NCBI RefSeq assembly: GCF_022012395.1
Contig: NZ_JAKLTQ010000007.1
Coordinates: 124,001-188,000 of the forward strand
Direction: 5' to 3'
Origin: Arthrobacter hankyongi
GTDB lineage: Bacteria > Actinomycetota > Actinomycetes > Actinomycetales > Micrococcaceae
DNA: 64,000 nt
A program made the position numbers and the translations under genes. How positions within the stretch are numbered: position 1 is the first letter of the stretch; the number at the start of each line of letters is the position of its first letter. The notes beneath the pieces were generated by a model. That model was given only the letters and a program-made list of their open reading frames with translations. It was not told the DNA's origin and did no database searches. Shown one piece after another: positions 8,039-15,973 of this stretch.

Positions 8039-9025
8039 ATGAAGATCCTGATCGCCCCGGACAGCTTCAAGGGCACCTACACCGCCGCCGAGGTCGCCGC
8101 GCACCTCGCCGCCGGGGTGCGCGCGGCCGGTGCCTCCGCCGTCGAGCTCCCGGTGGCCGACGGCGGCGAGGGCACCTACGAGATCCTGCGCGATACCCTC
8201 GGCGCGGAACTGATTGAGGTGGACACCGTCGGGCCCTGGCGCGATCCGCTCCGCGCATCGTACGTCCTCGCCGCGGACGGGACGGCCGTGATCGGTCTGG
8301 CCGCCGCCAGCGGGATCACGCTCCCCTGCTCCGGCGAGCGCAGCGCCCTGGCCGCGGACACCTACGGAACCGGGCTGCTCCTGGCCGACGCCGCGCGGCG
8401 CGGCGCAACCCGGATCGTGGTCGCGGCCGGGGGAAGTGCAACGACGGACGGCGGCATCGGGGCCGTCGCCGCCATCGAGGAAAACGGCGGGCTGCGCGGG
8501 GCGCAGCTGGCGGTGCTCTCCGACGTCACCACGGTCTTCGAGGACGCGGCCCGGGTCTTCGGCCCGCAGAAGGGCGCCGGCCCGGAGCAGGTGCGTCAGT
8601 TGACCGAGCGCCTGCATGCCCAGGCCGAGGCCTACCCGCGCGACCCCCGCGGCGTCGCCCGCACCGGCGCCGCCGGCGGCTTCAGCGGCGGGATGTGGGC
8701 CCGGTACGGCGCCGAGCTGCTTTCCGGAGCTGAGTACATCCTCGACACCGTCGGATTCGCGAAGCACGCCGCCGGAGCTGACGCGATTGTGGTGGGTGAA
8801 GGACGGCTGGATTCCCAGACCGGCCAGGGGAAGATCATCTCCGCGATCCTGGAACGCAACCCCGGCAAACCGGTCTACGCCGTCGTCGGCTCCGTCAGCC
8901 CGGACCTCGGCGGGTATGCGGCGAACTTTGCCGGCGTCCTGGTCGCTTCGGACGGCGACGCCATGCGGGAGGCCGGCCGGCAGGTTGCCTGCGCCGCCCA
9001 TGAACCCGCCGTGAACCGGCCGTGA
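8039..9025 (+). CDS. glycerate kinase (type 1, GarK/GlxK family)
   Basis: A 328-residue cytoplasmic kinase that phosphorylates D-glycerate, usually at the 2-position. Family landmarks are 'IAPDSFKGTYTA' at the N-terminus, 'PVADGGEGT' (about 40-48), 'AAGGSATTDGGIGA' (about 130-143) and 'GEGRLDSQT' (about 253-261). It is somewhat shorter than the usual ~380 residues, with the loss in the C-terminal lid. It begins seven bases after BKACE with a weak ribosome site, so it is probably translationally coupled. Its presence suggests the pathway yields glycerate or a precursor such as tartronate semialdehyde. Confidence 0.9.
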   Translation: MKILIAPDSFKGTYTAAEVAAHLAAGVRAAGASAVELPVADGGEGTYEILRDTLGAELIEVDTVGPWRDPLRASYVLAADGTAVIGLAAASGITLPCSGERSALAADTYGTGLLLADAARRGATRIVVAAGGSATTDGGIGAVAAIEENGGLRGAQLAVLSDVTTVFEDAARVFGPQKGAGPEQVRQLTERLHAQAEAYPRDPRGVARTGAAGGFSGGMWARYGAELLSGAEYILDTVGFAKHAAGADAIVVGEGRLDSQTGQGKIISAILERNPGKPVYAVVGSVSPDLGGYAANFAGVLVASDGDAMREAGRQVACAAHEPAVNRP

Positions 9026-9076
9026 ATGTTACGTAAGGCACAACCCCGCGGCAGGCCGCTAACGTAGGGTGGCTCC

Positions 9077-9871
9077 GTGAGAAAATTCCGCGCCGCGGCA
9101 GCCGGCGTCATGGCGCTGGCCATCGCACTCTCCGGCATCCAGCTCGGGAACGCACCGGACGCCTCCGCGGCCGGCAACAAGACGCTCCAGACCTTTGCCG
9201 CTGCCGGGACGACGTCCAAGTACCACGTATACGCCGCCGGCATCGGGGATCCCAAGGGCATCCTTTTCTACCTCGACGGCGACGGGCAGTGGGCCTTCAA
9301 CAACCCCAAGAGCTCCTACGCGCTCGGCGGTAGCACCGGCATCGTCGCCAAGGCCCGCGCCCGCGGCTACATCACCGTCGCGGTGAAGACCCCGGATCGG
9401 AAGGGCACGGCCACCTGGTGGGAGGACGGGGCCAAGAACGCCGCGTACTTCGACGCCATCCGGCGCAAGATCCAGGCCAAGTACCCGAAGGCCGAAAAGG
9501 TCTGGCTCGCCGGCTACTCGGGCGGCGCCGAGTTCCTCACCGAGTCCTACCTGCCCCGGTACCCCGCCGCGATCACCCGCGGCGGCGGCGCCGTCCTGCT
9601 CGGCGGCGGCAACGCGCCGTACCTGCGGGCGAAGGCCTTCGCCAAGGCCAAGGCGGCCAAATTCGCCATGCACTGGTACACCGGCGCGGCCGACACCGCG
9701 GCGAACTCCGAGGACGGATTCAACGCGATCGGCAACGCCAAGGCCGGCAAGGCCTGGTACGCCAAGCGGGGTTTCCGCACCACCGCCAAATATCCCGCCG
9801 GGGTCGGGCACGACCTTTCCGGACGGTTCGGCGGCGTGATCGCCGGGGTCCTCGACCGGAACAAGCCCTAG
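9077..9871 (+). CDS. secreted alpha/beta hydrolase
   Basis: A 264-residue protein with a clear signal peptide (basic start, hydrophobic core, cleavage after 'ASAA' near residue 32). The nucleophile elbow 'GYSGGA' lies near residues 143-148 and a C-terminal 'GVGHDLSG' near 239-246 supplies the likely catalytic His. The fold resembles polyester/acetyl esterase-like hydrolases. It starts at GTG 9077, 51 bases after the glycerate kinase, and may have its own promoter in that gap. It acts outside the membrane; the substrate is unknown. Confidence 0.82.
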   Translation: MRKFRAAAAGVMALAIALSGIQLGNAPDASAAGNKTLQTFAAAGTTSKYHVYAAGIGDPKGILFYLDGDGQWAFNNPKSSYALGGSTGIVAKARARGYITVAVKTPDRKGTATWWEDGAKNAAYFDAIRRKIQAKYPKAEKVWLAGYSGGAEFLTESYLPRYPAAITRGGGAVLLGGGNAPYLRAKAFAKAKAAKFAMHWYTGAADTAANSEDGFNAIGNAKAGKAWYAKRGFRTTAKYPAGVGHDLSGRFGGVIAGVLDRNKP

Positions 9872-9983
9872 GCATTCCCCGGCGCGGGGCACAAAGGAAG
9901 GTGCCGGATCCGAGACAGGAGAACCCATAGCTCTCCATGCCCAGAATCCGTCCCCTGCTCCTTTAGCCGTACAGCAAAGCCAC

Positions 9984-10508
9984 CTAACGGGCAGGGACTT
10001 CCGGGTGGTCCTGGGCAATCTTGTACTCGCCGGAGAAAAACACCAGGGGTTCGCCGTCCCGGCGGCTGTAGGAGTGCACCCTGCCCACAACGATGGTGTG
10101 GTCGCCCTCGACGTAGCTGGATACCGTCCGGCAGGCGAAGCGGACGAGCACGTCGCGGATTTCCGGCACCCCGTCGCCATCCTCGGTGACCTCCAGTCCT
10201 GCGAACTTGTCCGCAGCCGGGCGGGCAAACTGGCTGGACAGCAGGTGCTGCTCGGCGCTAAGCACGTGGATGGCAAAGCGTCCCGATGACCTGAAATGCT
10301 CCAGGCTCGGAGCGGTATTCGCGATGCAGAACAGCAGCAGGGGCGGGTCCAGGGAGACGGACGTGAACGAATTGGCGGTCATGCCGACCCGGCTGCCATC
10401 GGCGCCGCGGGTGGTGATAACCGTGACGCCGGTGGCAAAACGGCCCAGGGATCGGCGCAGGTCGACGGGGTCGAAGTCCGTCCGGTCAGTGAGGGAGATG
10501 GTGGTCAT
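9984..10508 (-). CDS. flavin reductase (FMN/FAD:NADH, StyB/HpaC type)
   Basis: A 174-residue flavin reductase-like split-barrel protein with 'GRFATGVTVITT' near the start, 'ANSFTSVSLDPPLLLFCI' (about 46-63) and 'GDHTIVVGRV' near residue 140. It supplies reduced flavin to a partner monooxygenase. The ATG at 10508 follows GGAG. It is the last gene of a minus-strand set headed by the styrene/indole monooxygenase-like gene, its obvious partner, although two genes (LuxR and SDR) lie between them. Confidence 0.88.
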   Translation of the reverse strand: MTTISLTDRTDFDPVDLRRSLGRFATGVTVITTRGADGSRVGMTANSFTSVSLDPPLLLFCIANTAPSLEHFRSSGRFAIHVLSAEQHLLSSQFARPAADKFAGLEVTEDGDGVPEIRDVLVRFACRTVSSYVEGDHTIVVGRVHSYSRRDGEPLVFFSGEYKIAQDHPEVPAR

Positions 10509-10538
10509 TTCTGCAGGCTCCAATTCCGTGGCGGTCCG

Positions 10539-11324
10539 TTACCGGGCCAGCTGTGCCATGAGCTGATCGGTACGTTCGGGGCCCATCGCCGAGTATCCGC
10601 CGTCCGCTGCGACGTCCGCGCCGGTGACGCAGGAGGCTGCCGGAGAAGCCAGGAAGGAGACGACGGCGGCGACCTCTGCCGGGTCCGCCGTGCGCCCGGT
10701 CAGGTGCAGCGGGGCGGCAATTCCGTCCGTTTTGGCCCGGTCCCCTCCGGTCATCGTGTCCATGACGGAGGACCAGGTCCAGCCGGGGGAAACGGAGTTG
10801 ACCCGGATGCCCTGCGGGGCCAGATCCATGGCCATGCTGCGGGTCAGCTGCACCATGGCCGCCTTGCTGGCCGGGTAGACCCAGCGGCCGGGCTGGGCAA
10901 CTTTGGCTGAGATGGACGTGAAGTTGATAATCGATCCGCCCGGCCGCGCGGCCAGAAAGGGCAGCAGCAGGTCCGCCGCCCGGGCCGCGCTGACCAGGTT
11001 GACGTTCAGCGCGCTGAGCCAGTCGGCCCGGGAGGTGGCCAGACCGTCATCCAGATAGCTGCAGGCCAGGTTCACCAGCACGTCAATGCAGCCATCTGCA
11101 CCGGCGAAGTCCCCGGCCGCGGCCATGACGTCGTCGTCCCGGGTGATGTCCACCGGCGCAAAGCTGGCGGCGGGCCCCAGCCGTGCGGCAGCTGCCGCAC
11201 CGCCGCGCGCATCGATATCCCAGATGGCCACCTGGGCGCCGCCGTCGATAAAGCTCCGGGCCACCGCTGCGCCAATGATGGTGGCACCTCCGGTGACAAC
11301 AATCTTCTTTCCCTGGTGGGTCAT
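10539..11324 (-). CDS. SDR family oxidoreductase with altered motifs
   Basis: A 261-residue SDR. The catalytic 'YPASK' is intact (about 152-156), but two structural motifs are unusual: the cofactor loop reads 'TGGATIIGAA' rather than TGxxxGIG, and the usual NNAG is 'NLAC'. The start at 11324 follows AAGGAG. It lies between the LuxR regulator and the flavin reductase on the minus strand. It may oxidise an alcohol or diol made from the epoxide product of the monooxygenase. Function is inferred from context only. Confidence 0.85.
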   Translation of the reverse strand: MTHQGKKIVVTGGATIIGAAVARSFIDGGAQVAIWDIDARGGAAAAARLGPAASFAPVDITRDDDVMAAAGDFAGADGCIDVLVNLACSYLDDGLATSRADWLSALNVNLVSAARAADLLLPFLAARPGGSIINFTSISAKVAQPGRWVYPASKAAMVQLTRSMAMDLAPQGIRVNSVSPGWTWSSVMDTMTGGDRAKTDGIAAPLHLTGRTADPAEVAAVVSFLASPAASCVTGADVAADGGYSAMGPERTDQLMAQLAR

Positions 11325-11356
11325 AGCCAGCTCCTTGTTCGTCAGGGCCTTGCGCG

Positions 11357-12469
11357 TCATGCCTGCGGCAGGCCGGGGTCGCCGACGGTCAGTACGGCCC
11401 GGGTCAGCTCGACCCGGGAACGGACACCGAGTTTCCGGTAGACCGCCTTCAAGTGTTGTTTGACGGTGTATGGGCTCAGAAACAACCGCCGGGCGATTTC
11501 CTCGTCGCCAAGGCCCAGCACGGCCTTCTGCGCCACCTCGGCTTCGCGCCTGGACAGCAGGCGGGACAGCTGAACCGGCAGCTGCCCCGGTGAACCGTGC
11601 GGCCGGGTCAGCTGCAGGATGCTGACCAGCACCTCCTTGCCCTTGGGCGTCGCGGGGAAATTGCGGAGCGTCAGCTGGCGCAGTTCCCCGGCGACGGCCA
11701 CCTCGCAGCGGTAGAGCTGGCAGAGACCGTCCCGGGTCCGTGCGGCGGCCATCAGTTCCTCAAAGAAGACCTCCGGTTTGTCCGGCTCCAGCTCGCCCAG
11801 GATCTGCACGGCCATCCCGTTCATGCGGCGCCTGCCGGTGCCGGTGTCACTGAGCACCATGGCCTGCGCAGACAGCTCGAAAGCCTCCAGCAGCTGGTCC
11901 CGCTCGCTGAGCAGCCCCTCCCGTTCGGCAATGCTGCCGACGGCGAGGCCCACCAGATTGCCGATGGTGCCCAACAACGCATAGTCCAGCGGGGAACCGA
12001 GCACGTCCTGGTCCCGGTCGGAGAAGTTCAGCGTCCCGACCACCTCACCCCGGTACAGCAGGGGGGCCTCCAGCACTACCCGCATGTCGTGCAAGGCCAG
12101 CACGTCCGTAAAAAACGGTGAACTGCTCCATTGCTCCTCGGACATCAGATCCCCGCTGCGGACCGGACGGCGGTCCGAGAGCACGGCGTCCAGCACCGGA
12201 TCGACGCTGCGCCCCACCGCTTCGTAGACTTTCAGGAACCTGTCGCTGACACCGGCGGCACTGGATAACAGGGCCGGCGAGCCGGGATTGTCAAAAATGT
12301 AGATCCCGTAGGCGCTGGCTTCGATCATGTCGGGCAGCAGCGCCATGCAGACGTCCTGGATTTCCTGCTGGGACTTCGCCGCTGCGATGGCGTCGCACAG
12401 GGATGACAGCCCGGAGGCGATCGTCCGGCCCGCGGCCTCGGCGGCGTCCCGGGTCGTGCGGTTCTGCAT
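11357..12469 (-). CDS. LuxR-type regulator with N-terminal GAF domain
   Basis: A 370-residue regulator with a GAF-like sensor (about residues 25-180, including 'APLLYRGEVVGTLNFSDRD') and a C-terminal LuxR/FixJ helix-turn-helix (about 305-362: 'LSRREAEVAQKAVLGLGDEEIARRLFLS' is its first half). It has no receiver phosphorylation site, so it is a ligand sensor, not a two-component regulator. It lies inside the monooxygenase gene set, between the StyA-like and SDR genes, which suggests local activation by substrate. Confidence 0.88.
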   Translation of the reverse strand: MQNRTTRDAAEAAGRTIASGLSSLCDAIAAAKSQQEIQDVCMALLPDMIEASAYGIYIFDNPGSPALLSSAAGVSDRFLKVYEAVGRSVDPVLDAVLSDRRPVRSGDLMSEEQWSSSPFFTDVLALHDMRVVLEAPLLYRGEVVGTLNFSDRDQDVLGSPLDYALLGTIGNLVGLAVGSIAEREGLLSERDQLLEAFELSAQAMVLSDTGTGRRRMNGMAVQILGELEPDKPEVFFEELMAAARTRDGLCQLYRCEVAVAGELRQLTLRNFPATPKGKEVLVSILQLTRPHGSPGQLPVQLSRLLSRREAEVAQKAVLGLGDEEIARRLFLSPYTVKQHLKAVYRKLGVRSRVELTRAVLTVGDPGLPQA

Positions 12470-12534
12470 GTGGTCCTCCTGCCAGTACGGATGTGACGGC
12501 CGCCGGTACGGGGCTGCCGGCTCCGGAACCGGGA

Positions 12535-13935
12535 TTAGCTAGTGGAATCTGCCAGGTCGCGGGCAGGTTCAACCGCTTGGGCGCGGTTGAAATTCTGCCC
12601 TTTCACAGCGTTTCGGGCCATGGCTGCCAGGACCTTAAGTTTGCCCTTGGCCACGACAGATCCTCCGGACTGTCCGGTGCAGCGGCGGATCCAGTCGCTG
12701 CCGGCGGCGGCATCGGCCAGCATGGGGAAGGCCTCCGGCGGCCGATTGAAGGTCTTCAGCAGCTGCCCGGCCACCCGCTGGTCGGCATACGCCGCAGTGA
12801 GGATCCGCACCGCGGCGGCGGGCGGCTCGAGGAAGGTATTGGTAAACCGGTAGGTCGGATCGATGTGGCTGCGATAGAACGCTTCCTGCGTTTCCTCCAT
12901 CCAGGCGCGGTCCAGTGGGCCGTCTCCGCTGGCCATGATCGCATCGTAGATGTGCCCGGCCTGCCGCACGCCGCTGCCGGCACCCTGGCCGCAGATCGGA
13001 TCATAGCTGACCGTCGTGTCGCCGAGGCTCATCACAGCGTGCCCGCCGGGGGTCAGGCCCGATCCTGCCCGGACGGAAGGGGCGAAGGCGCCCTTGAGCC
13101 AGCTGAACGGGTCATTGGCCAGAGGTTCCATGTACTGCATCGCCGGCCAGTCCCACGGGGTGAATTCCTTGACCAGCGACGTCGCCGTGGCGAACGCACC
13201 GGCCAGGTCATTGACCCCGTCCCAACGGTCAAAGGGGCCGCCCGGCCGTGCTTCGAACACCAGGCACCAGACTTTCTCCCCGTCCTTGTGCAGGAACGGC
13301 ACCCAGAAGATCTCCCCCGCATTGCCGAAGAGGTTGAAGCAGACGGGCGTATGTCCGGGAATCCGGTTGGAAAAGGCGGAGCCGTCCGTGGGTATCCCCC
13401 GGACCAGGATCATGGCCAGCTTGCGCTGCGGCGCGGTGAAGACGCTGCGCTGCGGATCGCGCGGGAAGAGTCCGGACAAGCCGCCCTTGCCAGTGGCCAC
13501 CACGGTCAGCTCCGAGCCGGCCGCGATCCGCTCCAGGCCGTCCATGTCCACGGTGCCGATGGTGACCTCCGCACCGAGTTCCTCCAGCTGCACCATGCGG
13601 TCATAGGAGCGCAGCCGCACATCCACCGCAGCCCCTGCCGTGTCGCTGCCCAGCGTGGTGCCGAAGTTGATGAACTCCTGGCCGATCCTGGGGCTGAAAA
13701 ACACGTGGATGCCGTCAATCGGATTGGTCTCGGACTGGTAGTCCCTGGCCCCGAGCCGGCGCTCCACCGCTAGGGAATCAGCGAAGATTGCCGCAGTTCC
13801 GGTAGGGGACGTGGTGTCGCGGATACCTTCGGCGTCCTTGTCGCTGTAGAGGCTGACCTTGTGCCCGGCTTTGGCCAGCCCGACGGCCAGCAGGGTACCG
13901 GAATGTCCGGCACCAATGATGGAGATCTCGCGCAT
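12535..13935 (-). CDS. styrene/indole monooxygenase-like flavoprotein (StyA family)
   Basis: A 466-residue class E flavoprotein monooxygenase. It opens with the FAD motif 'IIGAGHSGTLLAVGLAKAGH' and has 'PICGQGAGSGVRQAGHIYDAI' type C-terminal FAD contacts near residue 320-340. StyA enzymes epoxidise styrene or indole using reduced FAD from a separate reductase, which fits the flavin reductase at 9984-10508. It is longer than the ~415 residues of Pseudomonas StyA, mainly at the C-terminus. It heads the minus-strand set, and the true substrate is uncertain. Confidence 0.87.
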   Translation of the reverse strand: MREISIIGAGHSGTLLAVGLAKAGHKVSLYSDKDAEGIRDTTSPTGTAAIFADSLAVERRLGARDYQSETNPIDGIHVFFSPRIGQEFINFGTTLGSDTAGAAVDVRLRSYDRMVQLEELGAEVTIGTVDMDGLERIAAGSELTVVATGKGGLSGLFPRDPQRSVFTAPQRKLAMILVRGIPTDGSAFSNRIPGHTPVCFNLFGNAGEIFWVPFLHKDGEKVWCLVFEARPGGPFDRWDGVNDLAGAFATATSLVKEFTPWDWPAMQYMEPLANDPFSWLKGAFAPSVRAGSGLTPGGHAVMSLGDTTVSYDPICGQGAGSGVRQAGHIYDAIMASGDGPLDRAWMEETQEAFYRSHIDPTYRFTNTFLEPPAAAVRILTAAYADQRVAGQLLKTFNRPPEAFPMLADAAAGSDWIRRCTGQSGGSVVAKGKLKVLAAMARNAVKGQNFNRAQAVEPARDLADSTS

Positions 13936-14256
13936 ATGCTGCTCCTACTGAGGGAAGACATCAGGACCGGAAAGGAACCGGATCACCGGAAGTGGCGTGC
14001 GCCACATGGACAGCGTAGGTTGGCGGGTTGCCTGCCGCCATCACTCACCCGAGGGATGCCCTGGGCGTTGACGTGCTTTGGCCTCGGACCTGGTCAGAAC
14101 GACGCTGTCCCCGCCAAGCGGGCGGCTTAGCGGGGACACTCAAGTGTTTAAAAGTACTCCTTGGACCGGCATTGATAACTTGCGCTTATCGGTCCCGGTG
14201 GCGGCGGCCCCGTCATCCTCGCGTGGATGCGGAACCGCCGCCACAGCGGAGGTTTT
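13936..14256. promoter_or_regulatory. intergenic region upstream of the StyA-like gene
   Basis: No gene is visible in these 321 bases. They should contain the promoter of the monooxygenase set. A two-part hairpin (outer stem 14106-14114 with 14130-14138, inner AAGC/GCTT stem) probably ends the NCS1 permease transcript coming from the right. Confidence 0.45.
14106..14138 (-). terminator. hairpin after the NCS1 permease
   Basis: A 9-bp outer stem, one mismatch and a 4-bp inner stem around a 5-base loop. It lies about 120 bases downstream of the minus-strand permease stop. No T run follows. Confidence 0.45.
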
Positions 14257-15756
14257 CTAGATGGCCGGCGCCGGCTCCGTCATATCGTCGTCGTCCCGCA
14301 GTGCCGCGGTCCCGGGCACGTGGGAGGTCCCGGCGCCTTCGGGCAGGACAGAGCGCCGCAGCAGGACATAGATCAGCGGCGTGAGGACAAGGGTCAGCAG
14401 GAATCCGAGCGGGAATATTCCGGTGGCGGTGAGGAAGTAGGAGACCCCGGAGCCGGCGACGACGGCGATCAGGCCCGCCCAGTTGAACCGTTCGACCTTT
14501 GCGGTATCGGCCGGGCGCCGCTTCCGGACGATGAAGAAATCGGCGATGACCAGCGCGCACAGCGAGAACGTCAGGATGCCCAGCAGCCCCAGGTACTGCG
14601 TGATGACCCCCAGGATGTTGGCCCAGACGGAAATCAGTGCGATCACGTTGGCGGCGACCACCATGGCAATCCGGTTGGGCTTGCGGCCCAGGACGGCGTC
14701 GTACAGGTTGGCCAGGGTCAGGGATCCGGAGTACGTGTTGATGACTTGGGCCTTGATCTGGGCCGCATACATGACGAGGAAGCCGAGGAAGCCGCTCAGG
14801 ATCACGAAGTAGGCCCCGGGGTTTGAATGGGCCAGGTACTGGACCTTCTCCACGATCGAGCCTCCCTGCTGGGCGGCCGCGATGCCGGCGTTGGCAGAAT
14901 CCGAGAGGAACCGGGCGACGACGGCGTCACCGGCCTGGTAAAGCAGCGCCCCGAGGGAGACGACCAGGAAGTTCACAATGATGTTGCCTCCCACGGCCAT
15001 GATTCCCACGTCCTTGGGCGTGCGGGCGTAGCGTGCGAAGTCGGCGCCGACCAGGGACAAGGCACCGGCCATGCCGATCATCATGCTCAGGACGGTCATG
15101 ATCTGCACGGGGGTCACCTCGCCGGGCCGCGCGGCCAGCACCTCCCCGACGGTAAGCCCGGACTGCTGGAAGGCAACGAACCCCACCCACAGCATGAGGA
15201 CGCCGGCAATGATGGTCAGGACGAGCGACGTCTTCTGGACTACCTTCATGCCGAAGATGGTCAGCAGGATCCACAGCAGGGACAGGAGACCGTAGATCAG
15301 CACCGCGTTGCCCAGGTTGGGTGCCCAGCCGAGCATGAAGAGCGTGCCGTAGTAGAGCAGCACGTTCTCCAAGGCCAGGAAGCCGAGGATCATGAAGGCG
15401 AAGATCAGCGAAGCCAGCGAGGACCCCGACGCTCCAAGGCCGTGGAACCGCATGCTCACGGTCGAGGACATGCCCGTGCTTTGGCTGGCGCGGCCGGTCA
15501 GCATGCCGACGGCCGACCCGAAGAGGGCCGAAACGGCGGCCATGGCGATGGCCCACTGGGTGCCGACCAGGTAGCTGGCGGTGCCGCCGATGAGCAGCAT
15601 GGCCAGTGTGGTCCCGACGCCGGCGGTGTTCGCCAGGAGCGACCAGCCGCTCATGCGCTGGCTTGCGGCAACGGGATTGAGGACGTTGTCATCCATGGCC
15701 GCTTTGAGGCCGGTGGATTCCGGGGTGGAAGGGGTGGCGTTCTGTGCAGAAGCCAT
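14257..15756 (-). CDS. NCS1 family permease (purine-cytosine/hydantoin type)
   Basis: A 499-residue membrane protein with about 12 helices of the nucleobase:cation symporter-1 family, which includes CodB-type cytosine permeases and the Mhp1 hydantoin permease. The reading frame extends upstream, but the ATG at 15756 has AAGGAG at a good distance. It follows the hydantoinase/oxoprolinase genes on the same strand, separated by a strong hairpin (15927-15963). The neighbours suggest import of a hydantoin-, creatinine- or lactam-like compound. Confidence 0.88.
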   Translation of the reverse strand: MASAQNATPSTPESTGLKAAMDDNVLNPVAASQRMSGWSLLANTAGVGTTLAMLLIGGTASYLVGTQWAIAMAAVSALFGSAVGMLTGRASQSTGMSSTVSMRFHGLGASGSSLASLIFAFMILGFLALENVLLYYGTLFMLGWAPNLGNAVLIYGLLSLLWILLTIFGMKVVQKTSLVLTIIAGVLMLWVGFVAFQQSGLTVGEVLAARPGEVTPVQIMTVLSMMIGMAGALSLVGADFARYARTPKDVGIMAVGGNIIVNFLVVSLGALLYQAGDAVVARFLSDSANAGIAAAQQGGSIVEKVQYLAHSNPGAYFVILSGFLGFLVMYAAQIKAQVINTYSGSLTLANLYDAVLGRKPNRIAMVVAANVIALISVWANILGVITQYLGLLGILTFSLCALVIADFFIVRKRRPADTAKVERFNWAGLIAVVAGSGVSYFLTATGIFPLGFLLTLVLTPLIYVLLRRSVLPEGAGTSHVPGTAALRDDDDMTEPAPAI

Positions 15757-15926
15757 GGCCGTCTCCTTGGAGTTGGTTCCGGTGCTGCGGGGCACGGGAT
15801 GCCGGCAGAATCCGGAGCGGGTGGGCCTCCTGCGGCGGCACGGCAAAGCTGCCCGCGGCGAACGGAGGCTGAGGGTGGGGCTGTTGCACCGGGCCACCGC
15901 CTGACGAGGGATAGCCGGTTTGGTTT

Positions 15927-15963
15927 GGGCCTGGAGGCCGTGCGGGAGACGGCCTCCAGGCCC
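15927..15963 (-). terminator. terminator-like hairpin after the hydantoinase A gene
   Basis: A perfect 15-bp stem (15927-15941 with 15949-15963) with a 7-base loop begins 10 bases past the hydantoinase A stop, before the permease gene. It probably limits read-through into the permease. Confidence 0.65.
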
Positions 15964-15973
15964 TGCTTGATGG

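Noticed and set aside
9877-9889. Short CCCCG/CGGGG hairpin between the secreted hydrolase and flavin reductase
   Set aside because: Only five pairs with a three-base loop and no T run; too weak to call a terminator.
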